Assembly: GCF_040939455.1 (NCBI RefSeq)
Contig: NC_134108.1
Location: 86,968,001 to 87,032,000 of the forward strand
Origin: Microcebus murinus
Lineage: Eukaryota > Chordata > Mammalia > Primates > Cheirogaleidae
Direction: 5' to 3'
DNA: 64,000 bases
In this document: positions 49,290 through 62,591 of the stretch, piece after piece
Layout of the letters: every line of letters starts with the position of its first letter
Numbering within the stretch: the first letter of the stretch is position 1
The notes under the pieces: generated by a model
Told to the model about the DNA's origin: nothing
The model's database searches: none
What the model saw: only the letters and a program-made list of their open reading frames with translations
Position numbers and translations under genes: made by a program

Positions 49290-49628
49290 ACTAATTCCAT
49301 TTCTTTTTTTTTTTTTTTTTTTGAGACAGAGTCTCGCTTTCTTGCCTAGGTTAGAGTGAGTGCCGTGGCGTCAGCCTAGCTCACAGCAACCTCAAACTCC
49401 TGGGCTTAAGCAATCCTACTGCCTCAGCCTCCCGAGTTGCTGGGACTACAGGCACGAGCCACCCATGCCCGGCTAATTTTAATTTCTTTCTATTTTTTAT
49501 AGTAGAGACGGGGTCTCGCTCAGGCTGGTTTTGAACTCCTGACCTTGAGCAATCCGCCCGCCTCGGCCTCCCAGAGTGCTAGGATTACAAGCGTGAGCCA
49601 CCGCGCCCGGCCACTAATTCCATTTCTT
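49290..49628 (-). mobile_element. Young Alu with perfect 16-bp TSD
   Basis: Reverse-oriented. 'actaattccatttctt' at 49290-49305 is repeated exactly at 49613-49628. The element keeps CpGs ('gccaccgcgcccggcc', 'gtctcgctcaggctgg') and has a compact form lacking part of the usual spacer. Confidence 0.95.
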
Positions 49629-50375
49629 GAAATCAGTCTTTACGATTTATATGCCTGTCTTCTTTTTTGCCATACCCCTTAGCCCTGGAGAGGAGTCTGT
49701 TTATAATACTGTTTTTTGGAACTATGTGCTATACATGTTTTTAAGAACTTCTGTTATAAAGATGGGATGTATATGTGCAAAACTAAATAATACAAATAAA
49801 GCTACACATTGAGACAGGATAAAGCTATCACATGTTTATCATTATGACTGTATTTTATCATAAAAAATTTTAGAAAAAAATTTATCAACCATATATATTG
49901 AATACTATGAAGGTTCAAAGAAAAGCGAAGTATGTTAAATAGGATTTTGAATTTTCACGTAAACGAAGTATATTAAATAAGAAATTGAATTTCAAGAAAA
50001 CATCTATGGGAAGATGATTTGTGTGTGTAAATGTATTTAGTTAATCTTTTCTCCAAAACATATATGGTTATAAGGGCCTTTCTCCTACACTGCTTGGATA
50101 AATGTGTTGATACTCTTTTTTCACCTTAATATTCCATTACTACCTCTGTCTTCTTCAGGGTAGGCTTTGTATTATGTCAAGTCCATCTGTTGTAGATGTC
50201 CAAATGTTTCCTTGAAATGTACTTTGTGTGTGGCTTAATCATAAAGAGAAATGACATTTTCTCTTGACTTGAGTCAAATCAAAGTTCCTAACTGCTAGAA
50301 CTTTATAAACGCTTTTATTTTTGGTTTACATATGTCATCAAAATTTGATTTTGCCCAAGAGAAGAGATAATTGTC
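49629..50375. other. AT-rich unique sequence with a 38-bp tandem duplication
   Basis: 'cgaagtatgttaaatagg' at 49926 recurs as 'cgaagtatattaaataag' at 49964, giving two diverged 38-bp units. No gene seen. Confidence 0.55.
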
Positions 50376-50630
50376 ATGACTCTTGAAGGATGAGCAGGAG
50401 ATTGGTAGTCAAAGGAGAGATGAAGGGGAGGGAGCTAGGAGAGGCATTGAGCACAAAGCACACCCATGTGCATAGAGGCATACAATGGCTTGGTTCACCC
50501 AGGAGAAGCCCAAACAGGTCAGATCAGGAAGGTGAGTTGGGAGATGATACTGAAAGTGGAGACCAGGCCATGAGATGATTTATGATGCAAATGAATTTAA
50601 ACTTTATTCTTTGAGTAATAAAAAGACAGA
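50376..50630 (-). repeat. L2 LINE fragment
   Basis: Antisense L2 texture: 'cttgaaggatgagcaggaga', 'gaggcattgagcacaaagca' and 'gaccaggccatgagatgatt'. Moderate confidence because of divergence. Confidence 0.5.
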
Positions 50631-50762
50631 ATTGATTGTTATTTCCTCTTTGCTACTACAATAACTTTAAGGTATGTATATTGCTATGAGAGCTTGATTT
50701 TGTCAATATTCATAGTGACTTGGATGTATGTCAGTCTAGAAAAGACTGGCAGCATATTAGAA

Positions 50763-50850
50763 AAATAAACTGTGAGCCTTTTAAAGGCAGAGTCCATGTC
50801 ATAGTCATTACTGTGTCTCCAGTGTCTAGCCACAGGAGATGGCTTTATGA
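50763..50850 (+). repeat. L2 LINE 3' end fragment
   Basis: 'aactgtgagccttttaaagg', 'cagagtccatgtcatagtca' and 'actgtgtctccagtgtctag' follow the forward L2 3'UTR. Confidence 0.6.
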
Positions 50851-50929
50851 TATGTCAATTTAGTAGGCTGAGCTCTATTCCTTGGAATTCTCTTTCTATA
50901 TAGCATGTTTCCAGATAGGGTGAACTACA

Positions 50930-51365
50930 AGAGATATTCTCTCATGTGTGATGGAGAACAGAAGGGAGGCAGCAGCCCTTTTATAGCAAAAAACATCTTC
51001 TCCCAGTAATTTAAACAAATTAGGTTTAAATTAAGTTCTGCTGTGAAGGGATTTCACAGATGACATTAAAGTCTCTAACCAGTTGATGTTAAGTTAATCA
51101 AAAGGGAGACTATTAGGAGTGCCTAACTAATCAGTGGGAAACTCTTTAAAACCGGACATAGGTCTTCCCTGAGTTGGAAGACTCCAAGCTTTAGCTAGTG
51201 CCTGTGCGTCTCCAGTCAGCTGTGAGCTTCTCTTCCTGCCTGCCTGCCCCATGGACTTTGAGTTTGCTTAGCCAGTGGCTATAATTGCATATGCCAATTC
51301 CTTGTAATAAATTCCTTTTTCTCTATTTCTCTCCAACTGGTTCTGCTTCTGTGGTCAACAAACAG
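50930..51365 (+). repeat. LTR of ERVL/MaLR type (family uncertain)
   Basis: 'gttctgctgtgaagggattt', 'cacagatgacattaaagtct', 'gttaagttaatcaaaaggga', then 'atgccaattccttgtaataa' and 'aactggttctgcttctgtgg', the usual LTR close with its polyadenylation signal. No internal region. Confidence 0.55.
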
Positions 51366-51649
51366 ACATACAAAGCATGCGCTTGATAAATGTGAAATGA
51401 ATAAATATATTTTAGGTTATTTCTATGAACTGGCTTATGTTCATGAGTGATCAGCAAATGGGAAGATCTGAAAAAATTATAAGAATTTATGGCTGCTCTG
51501 TCTTTGCTAATATGAATATTTAAAACTGATATTGATTGGATGAATTTAAATTTGTGTTTTTCTTCTAGACCATTAACGTTATTTACAAATGTTTTATAGA
51601 TATGCAAAATGTACCGAATGTGGAAGTAAAGTTAACAAACTAGTAGGTA

Positions 51650-51905
51650 CATTTATTCAGCTAGTATTTATTGAGTACTTGCTATGCATTGGGTACCCAT
51701 CATGGCACTGGGGATTTATCAATAAACAAAACAAGAAAACAAACAAACAAGCATCCTTACCCACACCAAGTTTACATTCTACCTATTAGGAACTGAAGAG
51801 TCAATTAATCAGCTATTGAGTCCTGTTAATGTGCCAGGCACTATGCGACACTTTTGGGGATGAGAGAGACTCAGGGTTGCCCCCTGCCTTTGAAAGTGAT
51901 AAAAC
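51650..51905 (-). repeat. L2 LINE 3' end
   Basis: 'tagtatttattgagtacttg', 'gcactggggatttatcaata' and 'tgccaggcactatgcgacac' are the antisense of the L2 3'UTR. The two similar blocks ('gtacttgctatgcattgggt' and 'gtgccaggcactatg') suggest two overlapping pieces. Confidence 0.7.
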
Positions 51906-52127
51906 CAGGTTTAATCTGCTACTTTGCTTATTACTGATGTATATTAGTCATTTAAGCCAGTGTGTTCAAAGAATTTATCTATATGTCTAAAAACATGTTG
52001 TATTTTTTCATGGATTTTGCTTTATTATGAAATCTAATTTGTTTGGTGTAAGGCATAAATAGTTGGTACTGTCCAAACTTTCAGGTTCTTTCAATATCAC
52101 AATTCTTCACATGGTATATTGTGAAGA

Positions 52128-52205
52128 ATATATATATAATATATATATAATATAATAATATATATAATATATAATATATATATAGAATATATGTAATATA
52201 ATGAT
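52128..52205. repeat. AT-rich (TA)n/(ATAAT)n simple repeat
   Basis: About 75 bp of alternating TATA and TAATA units, highly self-complementary. Confidence 0.9.
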
Positions 52206-55200
52206 TATTAAAATATAATCATTAGACTAAATATCAGCGACCTTTTTGATTGTTGAAAAATTACTACCCTGCTTGGAAACATCTCCCTCTGTGATTTTCT
52301 ACTTCCAGTTTGCTGGTTTTACAATCTGTTTTATATTTATGTTTTATCTCTGCTTACCCAAGTTCTAATATCTGTCTTTGTTTACTGGACATTGTTTCCA
52401 TTTGAAAGAGCAAATAATTTTTGAAAAGAAGGCTGGGATTTTTCTCTTCTTAGTGTTTCCAGTAACATTTAGCACAATACTTCATACACAGCAGAAATGT
52501 AATAAAAGTTGATAGACTATGTAAATGAATAAATTATAATTATTGATTATTATATTTTATGTAATTTTTAGAGTAGTCCAGATATAACTTGAGGGCAACA
52601 TATTCTCATTTTTACAAAGTAATAAAAATGAAGAGGAATTCTTTTTTAAAGAATATTTCAGATTGATCTTCCTAAAACCTCAGGAAGTAATTAGATTTTT
52701 AATATAAGAATTAGATTTATTTGTAAATTTTTATCTTTCTTAAGCCTTAGGAAATGAAGAGTTACGAATCAAAGCTATTTATTTGAAAATGTAACTTCTG
52801 TGATTAAAGAGTAAAAGTAGTTATAAAAACAGGTGATAAAAATGAACATGAAAATGGAAATAACGAGACATTGCTTATTTAAAACCAAAAAGAAATTCAG
52901 AAAGTTGCCCTTCCATTCCCTTTTCTCCTTGCTGCAGTGGATTACCTGATTTTTATTTCTCTTTTCTTAACTATAACTTTGGATCCAGGTTTTGTGTATT
53001 TCCTGGACTTATAGGGAGCAGAATACTGCTGGTGGTTTAAATTTGGAAATTTCTAAGGGAATTTATTGCTATAACAACAAAGACAGACCCAAGGGGTAAG
53101 ATTATTATCTGTCTTTTATTAATTTGTCCATGGGGAAAGTCAAAGATATACCTGGAGGAAAATCATGGTTCCTTTTACAAAGGAGAGATGAGAACTCTTC
53201 TGCATTTTGGAAACCCAAGTGAGCTGAGGTGGAATATAGCAGTTTCTGGGGAGAGTCACATGCAGGGAGACAGTCATTGCTTCTTTCCTCTTTTCATTGT
53301 CATTTTCTCATTGTTGACTTTGTTCTGTCTTGACCCTGGTAAGAACTAAGAATTCAAAAATTTAGAGGAATGGGTGATGGACCATCCAAGCAGCAAGGCA
53401 AGCTCAAGGTAACAGAATGAAACAGATGACCAGTCAGATCATGAAGACTTCTCTTGGACGAACGCAACACTTAAGGGATCTTTGCCAGTCAAATGTGTGA
53501 AAACACTATTCTGGTTTTCTTTGTTCATGTTTAGTGGACATTTTTAAAGATAATTTAAACCAATATTTACTGAAGAGTAATTGAAGAAAACAATACACTA
53601 TTTGTTTTGGGCAAAAACATGCACATAAGTCATTAAATTCTCTGTACTAGCCATCTAAAAACTTCGTGTTAAATTTATGTTTGACACTTAAATTTAGTAT
53701 GTAACATATTGGTCTAACAATTTTCTTAATCAAACTGATCCCAAATATTGTCCATCAGTATGTTTAGGACTAGCTCTAAAAATCAGGTTATAAAACAATG
53801 ATATACAGTATGATTTAACTTTTGTAAAAAACCAAATATGTACATGTATGTGCATGCATAAGCATAGGAAAAAATCTTCAAGTTTATACACATAATATTA
53901 ATTCTAAGTGGTGGCTTTTGTATTCTTTTTATTTATTTCTTTATAAATTTCCATTTTCCCTCTTTTAAATAAAGGACACATTTTCATTTAAATTTTAACT
54001 AGCTAGAATGATTTTCAAATATTTTATATTTAAAGTTTATAAATTTTACCAAAATGTTTCACTGATACTTTTAGAAGTTTGAAAGATTTTGTGCAGAAGA
54101 AGCAAAGATAGGATCTCAAAAAATTTTGAGTATGTTTTATCCATTGCCAATAGGATCTATTTTCATGTATTAACTGACGGATATTCTTCCTTCTGGTCTT
54201 CCCCAGGGCCTTTATTGTCTTTCTTCGGTCCAGGAAGTTAGTTCATTTTCATGTTTCAGGAAAGGGATGACACAAGAGAAGCAAAGAACAAACAAAGCAA
54301 TTCTCAGATTGAGATTCAAAATAAGTTTTCAAAATTGGGGACACAGGGGCAATCTGTGTCCCTTGTGGTAGAAGACCAGGTTGGATGATATTTACATTAT
54401 CATATGTCTATTTGGATAGATAATAATGAAAAGACAGATTCTCTATCACTCCCCACTCCATCCCAGCAAAACTCATTGACCTCATGACATTATATAGGCT
54501 CTCAGAATTTAGACATAATCCTAGAGAAAATGGAGGGAATCTAAATTGATTGACAAAGACTTGAATTAGAAGAAATGAGGGCTAGAAGTAGAGATTTTCT
54601 ACCATGGGAAAAAAAATAAAAGCAATTTACATTTTTTTGCTGAGCTTGTAGTCTGAATTTAATATTTGCTACACATATGACCTAATACCAACCCTAACAT
54701 CAGAACTTATATACTATCTTGTTTATTATGTTGTTTTTACATGGTTCCAAAATCTTATGCTATTATAATCACATATATTTTAGTTGTTGAAAATAGGGAT
54801 ATTGGGTGGAAAATCCCAAGTTATAACTCAATTTCTTGGTTCCAAACTACACAGAAAATTCTTTATTATGAGTCTAATAGCCTTCTTTAGGCAGCCATTC
54901 ATCTGATTTAACAACATATTAGGCCTATTTCTCCCAGAAGGCACATAAAATCAAGTGTATGAGATTGTATTAAACATTAACAGTGAGGACAGTGTTCATT
55001 TTGTTAAAGTTACTGTCAAGTGCCCAGATACCAGCGTTTTTCCTTTTTATTCATGTGATCCACATATATTTACCTGATGTGTACTACATTATAGTAGATG
55101 CCCCATCCCAGAGCCCATGGTTTTGTGTAGTTGACAGGGTGGGAACACTGGAGGGAAAATACTTTGAGGAGGACTTTGAGGCCTATAAGTTTCTTTTGAA

Positions 55201-55879
55201 CAACCAGTCCCATGAGGAATCAACTCTCTTTGTCACTAACACCAGCTTATATCACTGGTTGGCCTCAACTTGAGTCTTCTCTTAGCTGATTGCATTAGCT
55301 CAAGTTGCCAAGTCTTCATCTCAAGCTATTTCAATTCCATGTCCCACCTCAACCTCATACTTGTCTCTTGTCTTGTCTTTGTTTCTTGTCTTTGTTAAAT
55401 GAATGAAGACTATTGACTAAGTCTATTGTCTTAATTTCTTTTGCCTTTCTGATGATGGAAGAATCAATTTTGGTGTAGATAATATCACTGAACAGTCCTT
55501 TCTCATACACGATCACAATTTTTTCCCAAACTCTTTGTTTGAAGCCAATTATTAAAAAACTGTTTATCAAACTAATTATCAAACTATTATGACATCTGGA
55601 GCAACATTACATTATTTATCATTTCTTAATGCTGAAAATACCCATTTAAGGTTATTATAATTTTTAGGGTTTTAAGGGAACTTAAAAGCTTGCTGTCCTT
55701 TTACATCCCTATCTCAGAATATTCTAAAAATGTTTTTGTCTAAATATACTGAAATACAATAGATAATTGCTATTGCTGTTATAAATAGAAAAAGCTGAAT
55801 GACAAAGAAGCCAGGTTAAGAAGAGTGTGACTACCTCGAGGACTTGATTGTGTTGTTTGGGGTAATGGAAGAGAGATTT
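52206..55879. other. Unique AT-rich sequence, no gene seen
   Basis: No supported gene or named repeat. A 96-codon frame at 54983-55273 starts with a hydrophobic stretch but shows no family motif, promoter or splice context. Confidence 0.5.
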
Positions 55880-56456
55880 GCAAACTGATCTTGGGAGATG
55901 AGGGAGCCCACAAGGGCAGAACTAAAAGGAGAGTGTGATGTGGTTCAGGGCCATGCTTTCAGTAGGGCTGGGATCCTGGGCGGGGAAGCTCCCAGCACAT
56001 GGTGCCTTGCTGGTGAGCTCAGGTTGTTTGGGCTGCTGTTTGTGGCCAGAAGCCAGAGGAGAGCTGCAGAGTTAAGGAAGACAGAGAGGAGTAAAACCCA
56101 CTCCTGCCTAACAGACTGTAAATTCTGGACTATCTCTCCCCTGCAAACAGACTTTCTGGCTTGGTGGGGCCACTTCAGCCCCTTTCTGGTGGCTTTCCCC
56201 AGTGTCCTGGGAGCTGACTCTTGATCCCTGATGAGACAACTCTTATACCTGACTTTTTGGAGACTTAATGCAGGCTCACCCAACATAGCACTCCCAGCCT
56301 CACCTCTCCACCCATCTCAGTTGTGGTGGAACACAAGAAAGGGTCCCTTAGGAGCTTCAGGGCCCCACCCATCATGTGGGGCATCCAAGTGCTTCTGATT
56401 GACTAGGGGTGGACACAGGTCCCAAAAACACCACTGCAGCTGGCTCTTTCCTGCAA

Positions 56457-56470
56457 GCACCACCTACTGG
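56457..56470 (-). promoter_or_regulatory. CTCF-like motif in L1 5'UTR
   Basis: 'gcaccacctactgg', the complement of 'ccagtaggtggtgc'. It sits at the position equivalent to 24145-24158 in the reverse L1. Confidence 0.45.
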
Positions 56471-56989
56471 CAGGGAGGACAACTTGTATAGCCCATTATA
56501 GCACTTACGGACTCATTCATACAGGGCATGGCTGACTCAACGACAAGCATCACTGCAAGGATGACTTAGAGATTAAAATGGGAATCCCAATATAATTCAT
56601 ACTATTAAGAAGACCACAGGACTGGGGAAAGAGAAAAGATTTCAAAGACTTCCGTCTTCCCTTGTCAACAAGAGGCAGAAACTCTGCCCACACACATAGT
56701 ACACCATGGCTCCAGCCTACAAATGGCTAATAATTGAGGAAAACCACCACACTAAGTATATGTATAACCAAGGCATCCATCCAGAACCTAGCCTCCCCTC
56801 AAGGTACCCAAAAGTAAAGCACAGGTCCTTACCCAACATATGCTACAGGCACACTCTTAACAGGGAGAGAAACAAAAAATCCCACCTAAACAAAGAAAAT
56901 ATAAAAATAAGAAATTACAGCTGCTCCAGAAGATAAGGAATCAGTGCAAGAACTCTGGGAGAATGAAATCAGAGTGAAAGGACCCCCCT

Positions 56990-57895
56990 AAAGGATCCCA
57001 CCAGCTTTCCAGTGATGAATCTCAACCAAAATGAAAACACTGAAATGACATATAAAAAATTTCAAATATGGATTGTAAGAAAGTTCAATGATGTCCAAGA
57101 GAAAATGGAAAACCAACTCAAAGAAACCAGAAAAATAATTCAGGAAATGAAAGAAAATATTACTAAAGAGATACATATATTTAAAAAATAGAACTTCTGG
57201 AAATGAAAAATTAATTTAGGGAAATACAAAACATAGTAGAAAGTTTTAAGAATAGACTAGACCAAGAAGAAAGAATTTCAGAGCTTGAAGATATTCTTTT
57301 GAATTAACCCAGTCAGTCAAAAATAAAGAACAAAAAATCAACAGGAACAACCAAAGTCTATGAGAAATATGGGATTATGTAAAATGACAGAACATAAGAA
57401 TCATAGGTATCCCTGGTGGTGAAGAAGGAAAAGAAAAAGGCCTGGGAAACTATTTGAGGGAATAATTGAGGAAAATTTCTCTCCTGGTCTTGCTAGAGAT
57501 TTAGACATCCAGATACAAGAAGCTCAATGTACATCTAGAAGATTCATTGCCAAAAGGGCATCACCAAGGCACTTAGTAATCAAACTGGCCAAAGTCAATG
57601 TGAAGGAGGAACTCCTATGAGACATGAAGCAAAAACATAAAGTAACTTATCTACAAAAGCCCATCAGACTAATAGCAAGCCTCAAGAGAAACATTACAAG
57701 CCAGAAAAGAATGATCCTTTCTTTAGTCTCCTAGAACAGAATAATTACCAGACAATAATTTTGTATTTGGAAGAACTAAGTTTCATAAATGAAGGAGAAA
57801 TAAAGTCTCTCCCAGAAAAGAAAACACTAAGGAAATTTGTTTCCATTAGACCTGCCCTACAGGAGATGCTTAAAAGTGCTCTATACAGCTAACAG
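56990..57895 (+). pseudogene. L1 ORF1 pseudogene
   Basis: Remnant of the L1 RNA-binding chaperone. Near 57015 'aaccaaaatgaaaacactga' marks the start region. A Lys/Glu-rich coiled-coil region follows (57060-57300), then the conserved block around 'aggtatccctggtggtgaag' (57405) and 'ttcattgccaaaagggcatc' (57542), and the end block 'gacctgccctacaggagatg' (57850). Stops occur throughout (for example TAG at 57187), so no functional protein can be made. It is older than the young L1 tails elsewhere in the window. Confidence 0.75.
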
Positions 57896-57984
57896 AACAG
57901 TTGATATTCACCAGTGTAAAAACACCTGAAAATTAAAACTCACAGCTCTTATAATAAAACAGTAAAACAAGAGAGAAAACAAAG

Positions 57985-59911
57985 GAGTTGGGTAACAATC
58001 AAAATGATGACCAGAACAATATCTCACATGTCAACACTAACATTGAATGTAAAAAATCTTAATGCCCCATGTAAAAGATATAGGTTGGCTGAATGGATTA
58101 AAAAACCCACAACCTATATTTATGCTATCTCTAAGAAGAAACCCATTTAACTGGAAAAGACTCAAGGTAATCGGGTAGAAAAATATTCCATGCCAATGGA
58201 AACCAACAGTGAGCAGGAGTAATTATTCACATATCAGATAAATTAGACTAATTTAACAATGATAAAAAAAGACAAAGATGGTCATTATATAATGATAAAG
58301 GGATCAATTCAACAAGATGATATAACAATCCTAAATATATATGCACCTAACACAGGAGATTTCAGATTCATAAAATAAATTCTATAGATCTAAAGAAAGA
58401 AATAAGCAGTGACATTAAAATAGCTGGGGACTTTAGCACTCCACTGACAGAACTAGACAGATCACAAAAGCAGAAGATCAACAAAGAAACCATGGGCTTA
58501 AATGGGACTCTAGAACAATGAAAAATTTACAGAACATTCTACCCCAAAACTGCAGAACATACATTCTTCTCATTAGCACATGGGATATTTCCAAGATACA
58601 TCATATGTAAGGCCACAAAATAAGTCTCAGCAAATTTAGAAAAATACAAATCAATACCACGTATCTTCTCAGACCACAGTGGAATAAAACTAGAAATCAA
58701 CTCCAAGAGGTATTCTCAAAACTATATAAATACATGTAAATTAAACAACATGTTGCTGAATAATCAATGACAAAATCAAGATGGAAACCAAAAAATTATT
58801 CAGATCGAACCACATAGATGACATAAGCTTCCAAAATCTCTGGGATACTGAAAAAGTGGTGCTAAGACAGAATTTCATAATCTTAAATGTCTTAAAGACA
58901 GAAAGATCCCAAACTAACAACCTAATGTTACACCTCAAGGAACTAAAAAAAAAAGAACAAATCAAATCCAAAGTTAACAGAGGAAAAGAAATATCAGAGA
59001 TCAGAGAAGACTAAATGAAGTAGAAACTAAAATTTAAAAAGAGGATCAACAAAATGTTGATTCTCTGAAAATATAAACAAAATTGATAAGCCACTAGCCA
59101 GATTAACCAGAAATAGGAGAGAAATGAACTAAATGAACTGTATCAGAAATGAAAAAGGAGACATTACAACTGATACCACAGAAATGCAAAATATCATCTG
59201 AGACTACTGTGAAAATCTCTATGTACACAAACTAGAAAATCTAGAGGAAATGGATACATTTTTGGAAATACACAACTTCCCAAGCTTGAATCAGGAAGAA
59301 ATAGAAATCCTGTACAGACCAATACAGAGTAATGAAATCGAAACATTAATTAAAAATATCTCAGCTAACAATATTTGTACCTACAGAATTTGGGAAAAAA
59401 TAAATAAATAAATTAAAAAAAATATCTCAGCAAAAAAAAAAAAAAAAGCCCAGGACTAGATAGACTCACATTCAAATTCTAGCAGACCTACAAAAAATAA
59501 CTGGCTCTTATCTTACCCAAACTGTCCCATAACATCAAGAAGGAGGGAACCCTCCCTAACTCATTCTCCAAAGCCAGTATCATCCTAATACTAAAGCCAA
59601 GAAGGGACACAAATAAAAAAGAAAACTACAGACCAAGATCCCTCATGAACATTGATGTAAAAATCCTCAACAAAATACTAGCAAACCAAATCCAACAGTA
59701 CATTAAAAAGATAAATCACTTGAGCAAGTGGGTTTCATCCCAAGGATACAAGGATGGTTCAACATAGGCAAATCAATAAATATAATTCTCCACACAAACA
59801 GAATTAAAAAGAAAGCCATATGGTTATCTCAATAGATGCAGAAAAAGTATTCAATAAAATCCAGCACATCTTCTTGATAAAAACCCTTAACAAACAAGGC
59901 ATAGAAGGAAC
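57985..59911 (+). pseudogene. L1 ORF2 pseudogene, 3'-truncated
   Basis: Remnant of the L1 endonuclease and reverse transcriptase. Recognisable blocks in order: 'ttggctgaatggattaaaaa' (58084), 'ggtcattatataatgataaa' (58280), 'atatatgcacctaacacagg' (58337), 'aggccacaaaataagtctca' (58611), 'aacctaatgttacacctcaa' (58919), 'gagacattacaactgatacc' (59158), 'gaaaactacagaccaagatc' (59621), 'ggatacaaggatggttcaac' (59743) and 'atggttatctcaatagatgc' (59820). Endonuclease and early reverse-transcriptase segments are thus present, the catalytic core is incomplete and the C-terminus missing. Frameshifts and stops are frequent; the longest open piece is 77 codons. Confidence 0.85.
59348..59431 (+). mobile_element. 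46-bp L1-tail-like insertion with TSD
   Basis: 'aattaaaaatatctcagc' (59348-59365) recurs as the same sequence with three extra A's at 59411-59431. Between them lies 'aacaatatttgtacctacag' and an A-rich TAAA tail, resembling the end of an L1 3'UTR. This is a tiny target-primed insertion into the older L1 ORF2. Confidence 0.7.
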
Positions 59912-59944
59912 AAGCTCATGGGTCAGTAGAATTAGACACTGAGA

Positions 59945-60195
59945 CATAAACACATACAGTGAAATCATCATGTGAAGACAAAGGCATAGGTCAAAGAAAT
60001 GCATCTACAAGGTAAGCAGGAAGCTAGGACAGAGGCATGGAACACAGTCTCCCTCACCACCCTCGGAAGGAACCAACCTGCTGACATATCTTGATCCGAA
60101 CATCGAGCCTCCACAACTGTGAAACAATAAATCTCTGTGGTTGAAACCACCCTGTTGTGGTACTTTGTTGTGGCAGCTCTAGCAAAATAATATAG
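59945..60195 (+). repeat. MLT1-like LTR, 3' part
   Basis: 'atcatgtgaagacaaaggca', 'cctccacaactgtgaaacaa', 'taaatctctgtggttgaaac' and 'tgtggtactttgttgtggca' are the closing half of an MLT1-type LTR. The first half is absent. Confidence 0.7.
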
Positions 60196-60445
60196 CATAT
60201 ATCCATATATTTTATATAAACTATTCTCATTTGGATTATTATTTTTTATTACTTCCCTTTCAATTAAAAATTTTGTAATGCAATGCTTTTCAAACTGTAA
60301 TGTGCCTATTTTTTTTTAAAGGCAATACCAAAACAACAGCTCAATTTGGCTGATTTCATTAAAAAAAATGATTGAAGTCAATAGGATAAATTTGTTATCC
60401 TATTGACATCATCTGTGAAAACAAACTTTTGCATCATATTTTTTG
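60196..60445. other. Short AT-rich spacer
   Basis: Contains an imperfect inverted pair 'gtcaataggataa'/'ttatcctattgac' at 60379-60408; nothing else recognisable. Confidence 0.6.
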
Positions 60446-60520
60446 TCTTTCTTTTCTTTTCTTTTCTTTTCTTTTCTTTTCTTTTCTTTTCTTTTCTTTT
60501 CTTTTCTTTTCTTTTCTTTT
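60446..60520 (+). repeat. (TTTTC)n microsatellite in an Alu tail
   Basis: About 14 nearly pure TTTTC units directly before the T-run of a reverse Alu, so the repeat is an expansion of that Alu's A-tail (GAAAA on its own strand). Confidence 0.95.
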
Positions 60521-61151
<631 letters not shown>

Positions 61152-62591
61152 ATAATTTTATTTTAAGTTACTTTTTTTCTCAAGACATACTTTTTGGACT
61201 GGAAGTCATATTCTTTAATTGAAACGCATATGTTGTGTGTGCTTTATTAAAAGTATAAAAACTAGGTATGCATAAATGGTTATGAAGACATTTGAAACAA
61301 TCATGGCTGCATTAATCATACTGTTAATATCACATTTTAATTCTACTGTTAATTAAAAACGTAATTGTGTTTTGGTAATGTCCTTAGTTATGAGAGTAAG
61401 AAAGAGATGGTTGCTTAGATACAGTTAATTTGAAGTGGTTATTTCAAAATTTTATTAAAAAAGAAAAAATATACATAATGAAAAGTGATACTTTGGTTTT
61501 CTGAATGTAATAATGGCGATATCTTAAGACAAGTTGACCTTCTAAATAAGTGTTTCTGCTATTTCCCTCTCCCATCAGTTTAAATAGTTATTATTTTGAA
61601 AAATTGTAAATTTTTATCCCTAACTGAGCTTATTTCTTTGGGAAGGACTACCAATTTTAGAATATATAACTTTGGGCCTATGTAAAATAAAACAAATGAG
61701 CTTTATTGCAAATTTAAAATAATGTGCTCCTATTACATAATTTATATTACTTTCAATATAATTTTAATCCTCATTGGGGGCACATAAAGATTTATTTGCA
61801 AAACTAAAACAAAATAAAGTAAGAATAAAGTTGTGGTCTGTCATAGAATTTACTAAAATATTACTCTCATATTACTTTCATAGAATAAATTAAGCCTTTG
61901 ACAAATAGAATAGCTAAAAACAATTTCTACATTTAAAACTTTAATGGGAAAAATACAATTTGTTTTTAAATCTGACCAAAATAAAGAGTATTTCAATCAA
62001 TTCCTTCTTATTTTTTTCTATTTAAAATTCTTGAAAGAAATTAAATTCTGGTTTGATCTAGTTCAGGAGCTATAAAAAAGTTACTTAGAATTAAAATCAC
62101 TTAGAATTAAAATCCAAACTTATGAAAAAAATGAAATATTCATGTTGGTAGAGCATTCTGCATTTTGACTTTAGGATCACAGTTCTATTTACTTTCTTAG
62201 TTTTAATTAATACTGATCACTTTTCTGACAGTGCCTGTCATCTTTAATCCTTTATTCAGAAAGGCAGAGAACACTGAATAATCCAAACAGACACTGACCA
62301 ATCAGGCACTAACCAACTGCAAAAGATGAATAAACCAGAGTAGATAACTGGCTCTGACAGCAACCAGTATCAGGTCTCCCTTTATCTTCTTTTCCACAGC
62401 CAGCAATCTTGGCTAGACCTTTATTTTCTTTTTCGTCATTGAAGTTGCCTCTTAACTGATGCCTTTGCCTCCAGTTTCTGATTATACCACACACACACAT
62501 ACACCTGTTTAAAAATATTATGTCTCATCATTTTGTTTCTCAAGACCCCATCTCTTATTAAGAACTCGCTTCAGGTTTCAAGGCCCTTAGT
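61152..62591. other. AT-rich unique sequence, no gene seen
   Basis: No gene or named repeat. A tandem pair of 'acttagaattaaaatc' lies at 62083-62114 and a short CA run at 62489-62502. Confidence 0.5.

Larger units (their letters stand above)
55880..59911 (+). mobile_element. L1 LINE: 5'UTR, ORF1 and part of ORF2
   Basis: About 4 kb of an old L1 (L1M type) in forward orientation. The 5'UTR runs from about 55880 to 56990. ORF1 remnants follow, then ORF2 from about 57985. Homology stops near 59911 ('aggcatagaaggaac'), within the reverse-transcriptase region, and an MLT1-like LTR end follows. Most L1 copies lose the 5' end; this one keeps it and lacks the 3' third, so the loss was probably a later deletion. 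Two-letter decay and many stops show great age. A 46-bp later insertion sits at 59366-59411. Confidence 0.85.

Noticed and set aside
52128..52205. AT-palindrome as a replication origin or promoter
   Set aside because: Simple (TA)n-type repeat; nothing around it supports an origin or a promoter.
54983..55273. 96-codon frame with a hydrophobic N-terminus
   Set aside because: Looks briefly like a signal-anchored protein, but there is no family motif and the surrounding DNA has no gene structure.
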